Below, in pieces: positions 17,437-26,509 of a DNA stretch of 64,000 bases (its first letter is position 1; each line of letters begins with the position of its first letter). Made by a program: the position numbers and the translations under genes. Where the stretch lies: assembly GCF_027531025.1 (NCBI RefSeq), contig NZ_JAPZQX010000003.1:660117-724116 (forward strand). The letters run 5' to 3'. Source of the stretch: Novosphingobium sp. Its GTDB lineage: Bacteria; Pseudomonadota; Alphaproteobacteria; Sphingomonadales; Sphingomonadaceae. A model generated the notes under the pieces. It was not told the origin of the DNA and ran no database searches. It saw nothing but the letters and a program-made list of their open reading frames with translations.

Positions 17437-18639
17437 TCAGTAGAGCCTCAACGTTAGAACGGTTTCGGTCCAGACGCGCTCGTCAGCCCCAGTCCGGACC
17501 TCAAGATCGCCGGGTAATGCCACCGGATCGTCGACCCATTCGCGCAAGGCCGGGCCGCCGTTGATCACATCGATCGCCAGCCGCTCGAACTCGTACTCAT
17601 ATGGGAAATCGCGCCAGATCGGGTATTCCGGATAGAGCCGCCGGATTGCCTTGAATGCCAGGGCCTGCAGCCGCCAGGGGCGGAAGGCGTTATGATCGTA
17701 GAATGCGCCCTCGGCATGGATCATCAGGCCGTTGCACAATTGCCCGGCATGCTTGTGGAAAGTGGGCGTAAACCAGCATTCACGCAGCGCACAACCTGCC
17801 AGCCAATCGGGCGCGAACCGGTGCATCTCGGCCAGCACAGCCTTGGCATCGACATCGGGCGCGCCAAACAGCACTTCGAGCGGGCGGGTCGTCCCACGTC
17901 CCTCGCTCAGCGTCGCGCCTTCCAGCATGACGGTGCCGGCATAGGCGCGGGCCATGTTGAGGCTGGCGGCATTGGGGCTCGGGTTGATCCAGATCCGGCT
18001 GTCCGGCCAGCCAAAGCCGGGGCCTTCAGGCTGCCAACCTTCCATCGCGATCACGCGATAGGGCACGTCCAGCTTGAAATGTTCGATGAACCAGTGGCCC
18101 ATTTCCCCCAGGGTCAAACCATGCCGCATCGGCATCGGCCCGGCGCCGACGAAGCTTTCCTGCCCCGGCACTAGCAGCGTGCCTTCCACCGGTCGGCCGG
18201 CCGGATTGGGCCGGTCCAGCACCCAGACTTCCTTGCCGGTGCCGTGCGCCGCTTCGAGCAGGTAAAGCAGCGTGGTGACGAAGGTGTAGATCCGGCAGCC
18301 CAGGTCCTGCAGGTCGAACAGGAACACGTCGGCCGTGCTCATCATCTGGCCGGTCGGGCGGCGAACCTCGCCATAAAGGCTGAACACGGGGATGTTGTAG
18401 ACCGGATCGAGCTCGTCCTCGGTCTCGACCATGTTGTCCTGCTTGTCGCCCTTCAACCCGTGCTGTGGGCCAAAGGCGGCGGTCACGTTCACCCCGGCAG
18501 CGATCAGCGCATCGAGCGAATGGGTCAGGTCCGCGGTCAAGCTGGCGGGATGGGCCACCAGCGCCACGCGCCGCCCGGCCAGCGGGGTGCGCAGGTCCGG
18601 TTCGGCCAGCAACCGGTCAATCCCGAACCGCACAGTCAT
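17437..18639 (-). CDS. NamZ-type exo-beta-N-acetylmuramidase (DUF1343)
   Basis: 400 aa of the DUF1343 family, whose characterised member NamZ releases terminal N-acetylmuramic acid from peptidoglycan fragments. Visible blocks are VALVAHPASLTADLTHSLDAL, FGPQHGLKGDKQDNM, FDLQDLGCRIYTFVTTL, DRPNPAGRPVEG and GEMGHWFIEH. Most NamZ proteins are secreted, but no convincing signal peptide is seen from ATG 18639, so this may act in the cytoplasm in recycling or use another start. The ATGA overlap with the upstream DOMON-like gene indicates coupling. Confidence 0.88.
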   Translation of the reverse strand: MTVRFGIDRLLAEPDLRTPLAGRRVALVAHPASLTADLTHSLDALIAAGVNVTAAFGPQHGLKGDKQDNMVETEDELDPVYNIPVFSLYGEVRRPTGQMMSTADVFLFDLQDLGCRIYTFVTTLLYLLEAAHGTGKEVWVLDRPNPAGRPVEGTLLVPGQESFVGAGPMPMRHGLTLGEMGHWFIEHFKLDVPYRVIAMEGWQPEGPGFGWPDSRIWINPSPNAASLNMARAYAGTVMLEGATLSEGRGTTRPLEVLFGAPDVDAKAVLAEMHRFAPDWLAGCALRECWFTPTFHKHAGQLCNGLMIHAEGAFYDHNAFRPWRLQALAFKAIRRLYPEYPIWRDFPYEYEFERLAIDVINGGPALREWVDDPVALPGDLEVRTGADERVWTETVLTLRLY

Positions 18640-19145
18640 GCCGGCAGCTCCAGCGCGCGGCATTCGCTGGCGTGGAATTCCGGCGCTCCGGGACGGAAGG
18701 CCAGCGCCCAAAACCGGTTCACGCCATCGCCATCCTCGATGATCCCGTTCAGCGCGACCGTGGCCGGAACCGGCAGGTCGGAACGAATGATTGCATCAAG
18801 CCGCAGGGTGTCGCCGGTCACCGCCACGGCGATCTCCACTTCGGCCGGCGCATCGCGCATCCCTTCGCGGAAGCCATCGAAATCATAGCAGGCCCAGCGG
18901 GTCGAGGGTGAAAGGTTGAATTCGCGATAGCTGGTGCCGTCGTGGCTCCAGAAGATCTCGAAGCAGGTCGTCTTCCAGAGGTTGTCGAACCGTCCCGGAG
19001 TCGCAACCACGGGCACGGCGATCCTGGCGATATCGCCATGGGCAATGAAGGTGGCGCGGCAACCATCGCTGGTGGCGGTCACCTCGGCCTCGATCGTGTG
19101 AACCGATCCGGGCGCGCATCCGGGGTGCAGGACAAGCTTGTGCAT
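18636..19145 (-). CDS. DOMON-like domain protein
   Basis: 169 aa beta-rich protein. The pattern LWKTTCFEIFWSHDGTSYREFNLSPSTRWACYDFDGFR is typical of the DOMON-like/carbohydrate-binding-9-like proteins that sit beside DUF1343 genes in sphingomonads. No signal peptide is seen. It overlaps the muramidase gene by 4 bp (ATGA), so the two probably act in one cell-wall sugar pathway; this is inferred from context. Confidence 0.72.
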   Translation of the reverse strand: MHKLVLHPGCAPGSVHTIEAEVTATSDGCRATFIAHGDIARIAVPVVATPGRFDNLWKTTCFEIFWSHDGTSYREFNLSPSTRWACYDFDGFREGMRDAPAEVEIAVAVTGDTLRLDAIIRSDLPVPATVALNGIIEDGDGVNRFWALAFRPGAPEFHASECRALELPA

Positions 19146-19254
19146 CGCCGCCTAATGCCCGCTGCCCCGCGCCCCGGCAAGCGGCAGGTAATCCTGCATT
19201 TGGCCCAATCCGAGATTTGGTCTTGTCCGCAACCGCTGCTATGGGCGCGGCGCG

Positions 19255-20478
19255 ATGACTTACACTTCCAGCCTTTTGCGCCTGCTCGAAGAGCGTGGCT
19301 ACATCCACCAGATGACCGATGCCGAAGGGCTGGATGCCCTGGCCGCGAAGCAGGTCGTGCCCGGCTATATCGGCTTCGATGCCACTGCGCCCTCGCTCCA
19401 TGTCGGCAGTCTGGTGCAGATCATGCTGCTGCGCCGCCTGCAGCAGGCCGGGCACAAGCCGGTCGTGCTGATGGGTGGCGGCACGACCCGGATCGGCGAT
19501 CCGACCGGGCGCGATGAAAGCCGCAAGATGCTAAGCGACGCGACGATCGAGGCCAACATCGCCTCGATCCGCACCATCTTCGAACGTTTCCTGACCTTTG
19601 GCGATGGCCCGACCGACGCGGTGATGGTCAACAACCACGACTGGCTCGGCACGCTGGGCTATATCGAGCTGCTGCAGGAAGTGGGCACGCACTTCACGGT
19701 TAACCGGATGCTGACCTTCGATTCGGTCAAGCTGCGGCTGGAACGCGAACAGCCGATGACCTTCCTAGAATTCAACTACATGATCCTCCAGGGCTACGAT
19801 TTCCGCCACCTGGCCAGGACCATGGGCGTGCGGCTGCAAATGGGCGGCAGCGACCAGTGGGGCAACATCGTCAACGGTGTCGAACTGTCGCGCCGGATGG
19901 ACCAGACCGAGGTCTTCGGGGTCACCACCCCGCTGCTGACCACGGCTGACGGGGCCAAGATGGGCAAGACCGCGGCCGGGGCCGTCTGGCTGAACGACGA
20001 TGCCCTGCCCAGCTACGATTTCTGGCAGTACTGGCGCAATGTCGACGACCGCGATGTCGGCAAGTTCCTGCGCCTGTTCACCGATCTGCCGCTGGACGAG
20101 ATTGCTCGGCTGGAAGCCCTGCCCGGCAGTGAAATCAACGCCGCCAAGGTCGTCCTGGCCAACGAGGTGACCGCGCTGTGCCGTGGCAAGGAGGCTGCCG
20201 CAGCGGCCGAATCGACCGCGCAGGCCACCTTTGCCGCCGGCGGGGTTGGCGAAGACCTGCCCGAGCTCGAACTGCCGAGCGACGGCCTCAGCCTGATCGA
20301 TGCGCTGGTCGGGATCGGCTTTGCCGCCAGCAAGGGCGAGGCCAAGCGGCTGATCGCCGGCGGCGGCGCGCGGGTCGATGGCACGGCGATCACCGACGAG
20401 GCCCATCGCATCCCCGGTGGCCGCGAAGTTCGGATTTCCGCAGGCAAGAAGAAGCACGGGGTGCTGCGTCCGGCCTGA
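19255..20478 (+). CDS. tyrS: Tyrosyl-tRNA synthetase
   Basis: Class I aminoacyl-tRNA synthetase, 407 aa. The HIGH-equivalent is HVGS at residues 49-52, the tyrosine pocket [18 protein letters not shown] follows, and the KMSKS loop is KMGKT. A C-terminal S4 domain ends the protein ([14 protein letters not shown]). Start ATG 19255. It diverges from the DOMON-like gene across 109 bp. Confidence 0.97.
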   Translation: MTYTSSLLRLLEERGYIHQMTDAEGLDALAAKQVVPGYIGFDATAPSLHVGSLVQIMLLRRLQQAGHKPVVLMGGGTTRIGDPTGRDESRKMLSDATIEANIASIRTIFERFLTFGDGPTDAVMVNNHDWLGTLGYIELLQEVGTHFTVNRMLTFDSVKLRLEREQPMTFLEFNYMILQGYDFRHLARTMGVRLQMGGSDQWGNIVNGVELSRRMDQTEVFGVTTPLLTTADGAKMGKTAAGAVWLNDDALPSYDFWQYWRNVDDRDVGKFLRLFTDLPLDEIARLEALPGSEINAAKVVLANEVTALCRGKEAAAAAESTAQATFAAGGVGEDLPELELPSDGLSLIDALVGIGFAASKGEAKRLIAGGGARVDGTAITDEAHRIPGGREVRISAGKKKHGVLRPA

Positions 20479-20583
20479 TCGACGCTGCACCGGTACCTCC
20501 GATTCGCAGCCGGTTTACCCTTTCTTTGTGGTTTGCGGGCATAGGTTTGCCCCTGACTGCCAAGGAATGGAGGCGAACGGAGC

Positions 20584-20928
20584 ATGGTATCCGGAGCGCA
20601 ACTGACAGTAACCGACCTGCGCCGCTCGACCCGGCATCCGGTCGATCATAAGGTCATCGGCGAGCACCGCCGTCTTGGCGACGTGCACATGCATATCGTG
20701 AACCTGTCAGCGCACGGCTTCATGGTCTCGGGCGAACTGGACCTTGAACGGGGCGAACGGGTGATCATCCGCCTGCCCGTGGTGGGCCGGATCGAAGCCC
20801 ACATGATCTGGTCGACCGATGATCGTTCGGGCTTTCAATTCGAACGGATCATCCGGCTCGATGACTTCATGCGGCTGATCGATACGCTCCAGCCAAACCC
20901 CCGTCTGCGTCCGCGCCGACCCTCCTGA
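20584..20928 (+). CDS. Single-domain PilZ protein
   Basis: 114 aa with the c-di-GMP-binding signature of PilZ: an arginine-rich entry (LRRSTRHPV) and N-L-S-A-H-G, matching [D/N]xSxxG, about 28 residues later. It is a stand-alone domain with no signal peptide. Such proteins transmit c-di-GMP levels to motility or polysaccharide machinery; the partner is not evident here. Confidence 0.85.
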   Translation: MVSGAQLTVTDLRRSTRHPVDHKVIGEHRRLGDVHMHIVNLSAHGFMVSGELDLERGERVIIRLPVVGRIEAHMIWSTDDRSGFQFERIIRLDDFMRLIDTLQPNPRLRPRRPS

Positions 20929-20971
20929 GCCGAACCGGCGCAGGATAGCGCCAATTTGCAAAATCAGACCT

Positions 20972-20986
20972 TGATATAGTATATCA
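20972..20986. promoter_or_regulatory. Perfect AT-rich palindrome, candidate Zur operator
   Basis: TGATATA-G-TATATCA, a perfect 15-bp inverted repeat centred at 20979, 20 bp before the start of a histidine-rich TonB receptor. Alphaproteobacterial Zur and Fur-family sites are AT-rich palindromes of this kind. Assignment to Zur is inferred from the likely zinc-binding target gene. Confidence 0.55.
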
Positions 20987-21006
20987 TAGCCTGTAGGCGG
21001 CTCGCC

Positions 21007-23127
21007 ATGACCAAGCTCTCCACCAGCCTCACCGCCCTTGCCATCGCCCTGGCCCCCGCCGCCGCCCTCGCCAATGAGGAGCAGACCGGTGATCCGCATC
21101 AGCAAGCCCACAAGGAAGATGACGGGATCGTCGTCGTCGGCCATCCCCCGGTGGATTTCGCGCTGCTTAGCAGCACGAGCACCCTGGAAGGCGACAAGTT
21201 GCTGATAAACCGCCGTGGCCAGCTCGGCGAAACGCTGGCCGTGCTACCGGGCGTCTCCTCGACCTCGTTCACGCCTGGCGCCTCGCGCCCGATCCTGCGC
21301 GGCTTCGATGGCGACCGGATCCGTGTGCTGACCGACGGCATCGGCGCGATCGATGCATCCAGCGTTTCGGCCGACCACGCGGTGGTCTTCGATTCGCTCA
21401 CGGTTGATCACATCGACGTGCTGCACGGACCCGCAGTTCTACTGTTTGGCGGGCAGGCGATCGGCGGCGCGGTCAACGCGCTCGACAAGCGCATCCCCCG
21501 TTCGGTGCCCGAAGGCATCAACGTTACCGCGCTGGGCGGGTATGGCTCGACTGCCAATGAACGTTCGGCCTCTGGCGCGGCGCAGTTCCGCCTGGCGGAT
21601 CGCTGGGCGGCGCATATCGACGCCTCATGGCGCAAGAGCGACGACCTCAAGGTCCTCGGCTTCGTCAACTCGCCGGCCCTGCGCGATTACCTGCTCGACG
21701 AAGCGGCCGAATATCGCGCCGATGGCGAACCCGAAGAAGCCGAAGAATATGAGGAACTGGCCAACCTGACCGGCAAGGTGCCGAACACGGCCGCGCGCAG
21801 CACGACCTTTGGGGCAGGCCTCGCCTTCATCGACGAAGGCGGCAACCTCGGCATTTCGATCCAGCGTCAGGACATGCGCTATGGCCTGCCGATGCGGCCG
21901 GGCGCAGGACATGGCCATGGGCATGGTGGCCACGGCGGTGGGCATGGCGGCCATGATGAAGACGTCTCGATCGATCTCGACCAGACCCGCGTCGATCTGC
22001 GCGGCGCGGTCGAGCTGGGCGAAGGCCTGTTCGACAGCATCCAGATCCGCGGCGCATTCGGTGATTACCAGCACATCGAATTCGAGGGCGACGAAGTTGG
22101 CACCACATTCTCCGGCAGCGGGGTCGAAACCCGGCTCGACCTGGTCCAGAACGAGAAAAACGGCTGGCGCGGGCGCAGCGGGGTGCAGTATTTCACCCGC
22201 AAGCTGAACATCGTTGGGGCCGAGGCCTTTGCCCCCTCGAACGATGTCAGCCGCTTTGGCGTCTTCACCCTGCAATCACTGCGGCTTGGTCAGGTCGAAC
22301 TGGAAGCAGCTGGCCGCTATGAGCGGGCCAATGTGCGCGCCAATTCGGTCAGCTTCAACAAGAGCTTCGACCTGTGGAGCGGCGCGCTGGGTGCCTCCTG
22401 GCGCTTTGCCCAGGACTGGAAGCTGGGCGCAAGCTTCATCCGCGGCGCCCGCGCACCGGCCCCGGAAGAGCTCCTGTCCGACGGTCTGCACATTGCCACC
22501 CAGGCCTATGAAGTGGGCAACCCCACTTTCCGCCCGGAAACCAGCAAGGGCGGCGAAGTCTACCTGAAGTACGATGGCGGGGCCGTGAACCTCGCGCTTA
22601 CCGGCTATCTCACCGACTTTGACAGCTTCATCGCCGCCCTGCCCAATGGTGACGAGGAAGACGGGTTCCCGGTCTTCGAATATACCCAAGGCAAGGCCCG
22701 CTTCCAGGGCTTCGAGGCTTCGGCCAGCGCCCGCGTGATGCAGTGGACCGGTGGCAGCCTGACAATCGATGCCCAGGCGGACTATACCCACGCCCAGTTG
22801 AAGGGCGTCGGCCCGGTTCCGCGCATCCCGCCGCTGCGTCTGCGCGGTGGGGCCGAACTGGAACTCGGCAACGTCCACCTGCGCGGCGAAGTCGAGCACA
22901 ATGACGCGCAGGACCGCGTGGCCGGGTTCGAAACGCCGGTCGATGGCTTTACCATGGTCAACCTGTCGGCCGTTTGGCACCCGATGGGCGATGACGGCCC
23001 GCTGACCTTTACCCTGGCAGGGAACAACCTGTTCAACGTCAGCGCTCGCCGCGCCGCCTCGTTCACGCGCGATTTCGTGCCGCTGGCCGGCCGCGACATC
23101 CGCGTCTCGGCAAAGCTCGCCTTCTGA
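21007..23127 (+). CDS. TonB-dependent receptor, histidine-rich, probable zinc uptake (ZnuD-like)
   Basis: 706 aa outer-membrane receptor with a signal peptide (about 1-22, ending ALA). The plug domain runs GQLGETLAVLPGVSST, SRPILRGFDGDRIRVLTDG and GPAVLLFGGQAIGGAVN, and the barrel ends in FVPLAGRDIRVSAKLAF with the terminal phenylalanine. A histidine/glycine loop at about residues 301-318 (GHGHGHGGHGGGHGGHDED) resembles the zinc-binding loop of ZnuD-type receptors. With the palindrome in its promoter, zinc-regulated zinc import is the best call. Nickel or another divalent metal is the alternative. Confidence 0.85.
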   Translation: MTKLSTSLTALAIALAPAAALANEEQTGDPHQQAHKEDDGIVVVGHPPVDFALLSSTSTLEGDKLLINRRGQLGETLAVLPGVSSTSFTPGASRPILRGFDGDRIRVLTDGIGAIDASSVSADHAVVFDSLTVDHIDVLHGPAVLLFGGQAIGGAVNALDKRIPRSVPEGINVTALGGYGSTANERSASGAAQFRLADRWAAHIDASWRKSDDLKVLGFVNSPALRDYLLDEAAEYRADGEPEEAEEYEELANLTGKVPNTAARSTTFGAGLAFIDEGGNLGISIQRQDMRYGLPMRPGAGHGHGHGGHGGGHGGHDEDVSIDLDQTRVDLRGAVELGEGLFDSIQIRGAFGDYQHIEFEGDEVGTTFSGSGVETRLDLVQNEKNGWRGRSGVQYFTRKLNIVGAEAFAPSNDVSRFGVFTLQSLRLGQVELEAAGRYERANVRANSVSFNKSFDLWSGALGASWRFAQDWKLGASFIRGARAPAPEELLSDGLHIATQAYEVGNPTFRPETSKGGEVYLKYDGGAVNLALTGYLTDFDSFIAALPNGDEEDGFPVFEYTQGKARFQGFEASASARVMQWTGGSLTIDAQADYTHAQLKGVGPVPRIPPLRLRGGAELELGNVHLRGEVEHNDAQDRVAGFETPVDGFTMVNLSAVWHPMGDDGPLTFTLAGNNLFNVSARRAASFTRDFVPLAGRDIRVSAKLAF

Positions 23128-23140
23128 GGACATTAGCATC

Positions 23141-23180
23141 TCCCCGCTTGGCAAGCGCCCGGCGCGCTGCCATGCGGGGA
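23141..23180. other. Imperfect 40-nt hairpin between TonB receptor and MFS genes
   Basis: TCCCCGC (23141-23147) pairs with GCGGGGA (23174-23180), inside it GGC with GCC and AGCGC with GCGCT, with a small internal loop and a bulge. It ends 2 nt before the GTG of the MFS gene, so it covers its ribosome-binding region. There is no T-run after it, so it is not a standard terminator. It may limit read-through or translation. Confidence 0.4.
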
Positions 23181-23182
23181 AG

Positions 23183-24466
23183 GTGAGCCAGCCGACCCAT
23201 CCCCTCCAGATCCGCGACTATCGCCTGGTCTGGCTGGCGCGGTTCACCTCGGTCGCCGCGACCACCGCAATGGTGGTCATCGTCGCAGCGCAGACTTACC
23301 AACTGGCGCGCGGCGAATACGGCTATTCAACGCGCGAGGCCGCGTTCCTGATCGGGACGCTGGGCCTCGCGCAATTCATTCCCTTCCTGCTGCTGACCCC
23401 GGTGGCCGGGCTGGTCGCTGACCGGCTCGATCGGCGCTTCGTCGGAGCCGCTTCGTGCCTGCTCGACCTGACGATCGCGCTGAGCCTGGTTGCAGCCAAT
23501 TCGCTCGGTGCGATTTCGTTGCCATTGCTGTTCACCATGGCCGCGCTGCATGGCGCGGCACGAGTGTTCATTGGCCCGGCAATCAGCGCGATCGTGCCCA
23601 ACGTGGTGCCGGCGGAGCTCCTGCCAAAAGCCGTCGCCACCGGATCGATCGCCTGGCAGAGCGCCTCTGTCATCGGCCCCGCAGCAGCCGGTTTCCTGCT
23701 CGCCGGGAATGATGCCTGGCCTTATGTGATGTCCGCCATCCTGCTGACGGCGGCGATCACCGCACTATTGAACATCCGCCCGCTACCCCCGGTGCCCAAG
23801 CCAAGCGGCGAGACCCCGCTCCGCCAGATGGCCGAAGGGGCAAAGTTCGTCTGGCGCGAACGCTTCCTCCAGGGCTGCATCACGCTTGATCTGTTCGCCG
23901 TGCTGCTCGGCGGCGCAACGGCGATGCTGCCGGCCTTTGCCTATGACGTCCTGAAGGTGGGCGATGAAGGGCTTGGCCTGCTGCGAGCGGCGCCCGCGCT
24001 GGGCGCGGCGCTGGTCGCCCTGTTCCTCGCTTTTTTCCCGCTCTCACGCAATGTCGGTGTCAAGATGCTGTGGGCTGTGGTCGTGTTCGGCGCGGCGACC
24101 GTGGTCTTCGGCCTCTCCACCTCGTTCCCGCTCTCGCTTGCCATGCTCGCGCTGCTCGGCGCATCGGACCAGGTTTCGGTGTTCATCCGCGGTACGCTGA
24201 TCCAGCTCAACACCCCCGATGCCATGCGCGGGCGGGTCTCCTCGATCTCGGGCCTGGCCATTTCCGCCTCGAACGAGCTGGGCGAGATGCAATCGGGTCT
24301 GGCGGCCGCATTTTTCGGTGCGGTTGGCGCAGTCGTGTTCGGCGGGATCGGGGCCATAGTAGTGACTGCCGCATGGGCCGTGCTATATCCCGAGCTACGC
24401 CGCGCAAAGACATTTGCCCCACAATATCGCCCCTCACCTGCTCGAACCGAAGGACCACCGCCATGA
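23183..24466 (+). CDS. MFS exporter, EntS-like
   Basis: 427 aa with 12 hydrophobic segments. [29 protein letters not shown] and [20 protein letters not shown] are typical of the EntS/MFS_3 group, which exports siderophores and drugs. The start is GTG 23183; no nearby ATG is in frame and the ribosome site lies in a hairpin. It follows the metal receptor and its stop overlaps the cysK start (ATGA). The substrate is unknown. Confidence 0.83.
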   Translation: MSQPTHPLQIRDYRLVWLARFTSVAATTAMVVIVAAQTYQLARGEYGYSTREAAFLIGTLGLAQFIPFLLLTPVAGLVADRLDRRFVGAASCLLDLTIALSLVAANSLGAISLPLLFTMAALHGAARVFIGPAISAIVPNVVPAELLPKAVATGSIAWQSASVIGPAAAGFLLAGNDAWPYVMSAILLTAAITALLNIRPLPPVPKPSGETPLRQMAEGAKFVWRERFLQGCITLDLFAVLLGGATAMLPAFAYDVLKVGDEGLGLLRAAPALGAALVALFLAFFPLSRNVGVKMLWAVVVFGAATVVFGLSTSFPLSLAMLALLGASDQVSVFIRGTLIQLNTPDAMRGRVSSISGLAISASNELGEMQSGLAAAFFGAVGAVVFGGIGAIVVTAAWAVLYPELRRAKTFAPQYRPSPARTEGPPP

Positions 24467-25380
24467 AGGCTGAATCGATCCTCGCCACTATCGGCAATAC
24501 CCCGCACATCCGCCTGTCGCGCATGTTCCCGGACCACGAGGTCTGGATCAAGGCCGAGCGGGCCAATCCCGGTGGCTCGATCAAGGACCGGATCGGTCTC
24601 GCCATGATCGAGGCGGCCGAGGCCGATGGCAGCCTGAAGCCAGGCGGCACGATCATCGAGCCGACCAGCGGCAACACCGGCATCGGCCTGGCCATGGCGG
24701 CCGCGGTCAAGGGTTACAAGCTGGTGCTGGTCATGCCCGAATCGATGTCGCTCGAGCGGCGGCGGCTGATGCTGGCCTATGGCGCGACCTTCGATCTGAC
24801 GCCGCGCGAAAAGGGCATGAAGGGCGCGATCGAGCGCGCGCACGAACTGGTTGCCACCACGCCCGGTGCCTGGATGCCGCAGCAGTTCGAAAATGCCGCC
24901 AATATCGCGGTCCATGTGCGCACCACCGCGCAGGAGATCCTGGCCGATTTCGCCGACACGCCAATCGATGCCCTGATCACCGGGGTAGGTACCGGCGGTC
25001 ACCTGACCGGCTGCGCCGAAGTGCTGAAGGCCAAGTGGCCCAAAATGCAGGCCTGGGCGGTCGAGCCGACGCTCTCGCCAGTGATTTCCGGTGGCCAGCC
25101 TGCCCCGCACCCGATCCAGGGCATTGGCGCGGGCTTCATCCCGGCCAACCTCCACACCCAGGCGATCGATGGCGCGATCCAGGTCGATCCGGCCGATGCC
25201 AAGGAAATGGCCCGCCGCTCCGCCCGGGAAGAAGGCATGCTGGTCGGGATCAGTTCTGGCGCCACGCTGGCCGCCATTGCCCAGAAGCTGAAGGAACTGC
25301 CCGCTGGCAGCCGTGTGCTGGGCTTCAATTACGATACCGGCGAGCGTTACCTTTCGGTGCCGGACTTCCTGCCGGAATGA
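24463..25380 (+). CDS. cysK: Cysteine synthase A (O-acetylserine sulfhydrylase)
   Basis: PLP enzyme of 305 aa making cysteine from O-acetylserine and sulfide. [11 protein letters not shown] carries the PLP lysine, [11 protein letters not shown] the substrate loop, GTGGHLTG the phosphate-binding loop, and GISSGAT a conserved C-terminal block. It is translationally coupled to both neighbours by ATGA overlaps (24463-24466 and 25377-25380). Confidence 0.95.
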   Translation: MKAESILATIGNTPHIRLSRMFPDHEVWIKAERANPGGSIKDRIGLAMIEAAEADGSLKPGGTIIEPTSGNTGIGLAMAAAVKGYKLVLVMPESMSLERRRLMLAYGATFDLTPREKGMKGAIERAHELVATTPGAWMPQQFENAANIAVHVRTTAQEILADFADTPIDALITGVGTGGHLTGCAEVLKAKWPKMQAWAVEPTLSPVISGGQPAPHPIQGIGAGFIPANLHTQAIDGAIQVDPADAKEMARRSAREEGMLVGISSGATLAAIAQKLKELPAGSRVLGFNYDTGERYLSVPDFLPE

Positions 25381-26075
25381 GCGCGATGACCCGGATCGAC
25401 TATTCTGACGGCGAGACCCCGCTGATCGGGCATCTCGTTCGTCCCACCGGCACGCCGCGCGCCGCCGTGGCTGTGTTCCCCACCTTCATGAACATCACTG
25501 AAGGCGTGGCGAACAAGGCCAGGGCGCTGGCGGACGCGGGCTATACGGCCTTCGTCGCGGACTTCTATGGCCCGGAATCGCCGCACGATTTCGATTCGGC
25601 CAATAGTGCGATGATGCGCCTGCGCGCCGATCCACATGCCATGCGGACTCGCCTGCGCGCCACGCTGACCAAGCTTGGTGAGCTTGAACCGGGCGTGCCG
25701 CAGGTGGCCATCGGGTTCTGCCTCGGCGGCCTCGCCGTGCTGGAACTCGCTCGCGACGGGGCGGACCTCGAACTGGTCGCCAGTTTCCACGGCCTGCTGC
25801 AGACCCCGCTACCGGCAGCGCAGCCGATCAAGCCGCGCATCCTGGTTTGCCACGGCGATGTCGATTTCCTCGTGCCGCGCAGTCATGTCAAGGCTTTCTG
25901 GGAAGAGATGGATGCGGTGCAGGCCAACTGGCATTTCCACAGTTATGCCCGGGTCGACCATGGTTTCACCAACCCATTGACCCCCGTCGGGGAACCCAAT
26001 CCCGCCTACAATGCCAGCGCCGACCGGCAGAGCTGGGCGGCGCTGATGGGCCTGCTGGACGAGGTGCTGGCTTGA
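25377..26075 (+). CDS. Dienelactone hydrolase family protein
   Basis: 232 aa alpha/beta hydrolase of the DLH family. The nucleophile motif GFCLGG has cysteine where most hydrolases have serine, as in true dienelactone hydrolases. Aspartate in [10 protein letters not shown] and histidine in DHGF complete the triad. It starts at ATG 25377 overlapping the cysK stop (a second ATG is three codons in). No aromatic ring-cleavage genes are nearby, so the substrate is open. Confidence 0.88.
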   Translation: MSAMTRIDYSDGETPLIGHLVRPTGTPRAAVAVFPTFMNITEGVANKARALADAGYTAFVADFYGPESPHDFDSANSAMMRLRADPHAMRTRLRATLTKLGELEPGVPQVAIGFCLGGLAVLELARDGADLELVASFHGLLQTPLPAAQPIKPRILVCHGDVDFLVPRSHVKAFWEEMDAVQANWHFHSYARVDHGFTNPLTPVGEPNPAYNASADRQSWAALMGLLDEVLA

Positions 26076-26506
26076 TCGAAGCCCTCAACCGCGCGGCGCT
26101 GCTGGCCTTTGCAAAAGCAGTGCTGTGGGGCGGCGTGGCCGGAGGGCTGCCTTTCCTGCTCGTCACCGTGCCGGTCGGTGTCGCGATCTTGCAGGATGGG
26201 CAGGCTGGCGGCTTCGGCGTCATGCTGGCCCCGCTGATCGTAGCCTGGCCGGCAACCCTTGGCGGCATGGTGATGGTTGGCCTGCCAATAACCTGGCTGC
26301 TCACCCGCTCGGGCCATGAGCGCGGACGGTTCTATGTCCTTGCCGGGTTGATCGCGGGATCGCTGCCGTTCCTCATGGCGGGCCTGTTCCCCGATGGAAT
26401 CGGCTGGATGGCCTTCTCCATCCCCGGCGGTCTGGCCGGAGCCGTGGCCGGTTGGCACTGGGGCCGCCACCGCGACCGGGTGGCGGGCCACAGCGGGGCA
26501 GACTGA
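26072..26506 (+). CDS. Hypothetical four-helix membrane protein
   Basis: 144 aa, probably starting at TTG 26072, which overlaps the stop of the upstream hydrolase (TTGA); no ATG lies near. About four hydrophobic segments are visible: WGGVAGGLPFLLVTVPVGVA, APLIVAWPATLGGMVMVGLP, FYVLAGLIAGSLPFLMAG, and WMAFSIPGGLAGAVAGWHWG. The C-terminus is polar and histidine/arginine rich. I recognise no family. It is convergent with the acyl-CoA dehydrogenase gene, 3 bp apart. Confidence 0.6.
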   Translation: MIEALNRAALLAFAKAVLWGGVAGGLPFLLVTVPVGVAILQDGQAGGFGVMLAPLIVAWPATLGGMVMVGLPITWLLTRSGHERGRFYVLAGLIAGSLPFLMAGLFPDGIGWMAFSIPGGLAGAVAGWHWGRHRDRVAGHSGAD

Positions 26507-26509
26507 CCG

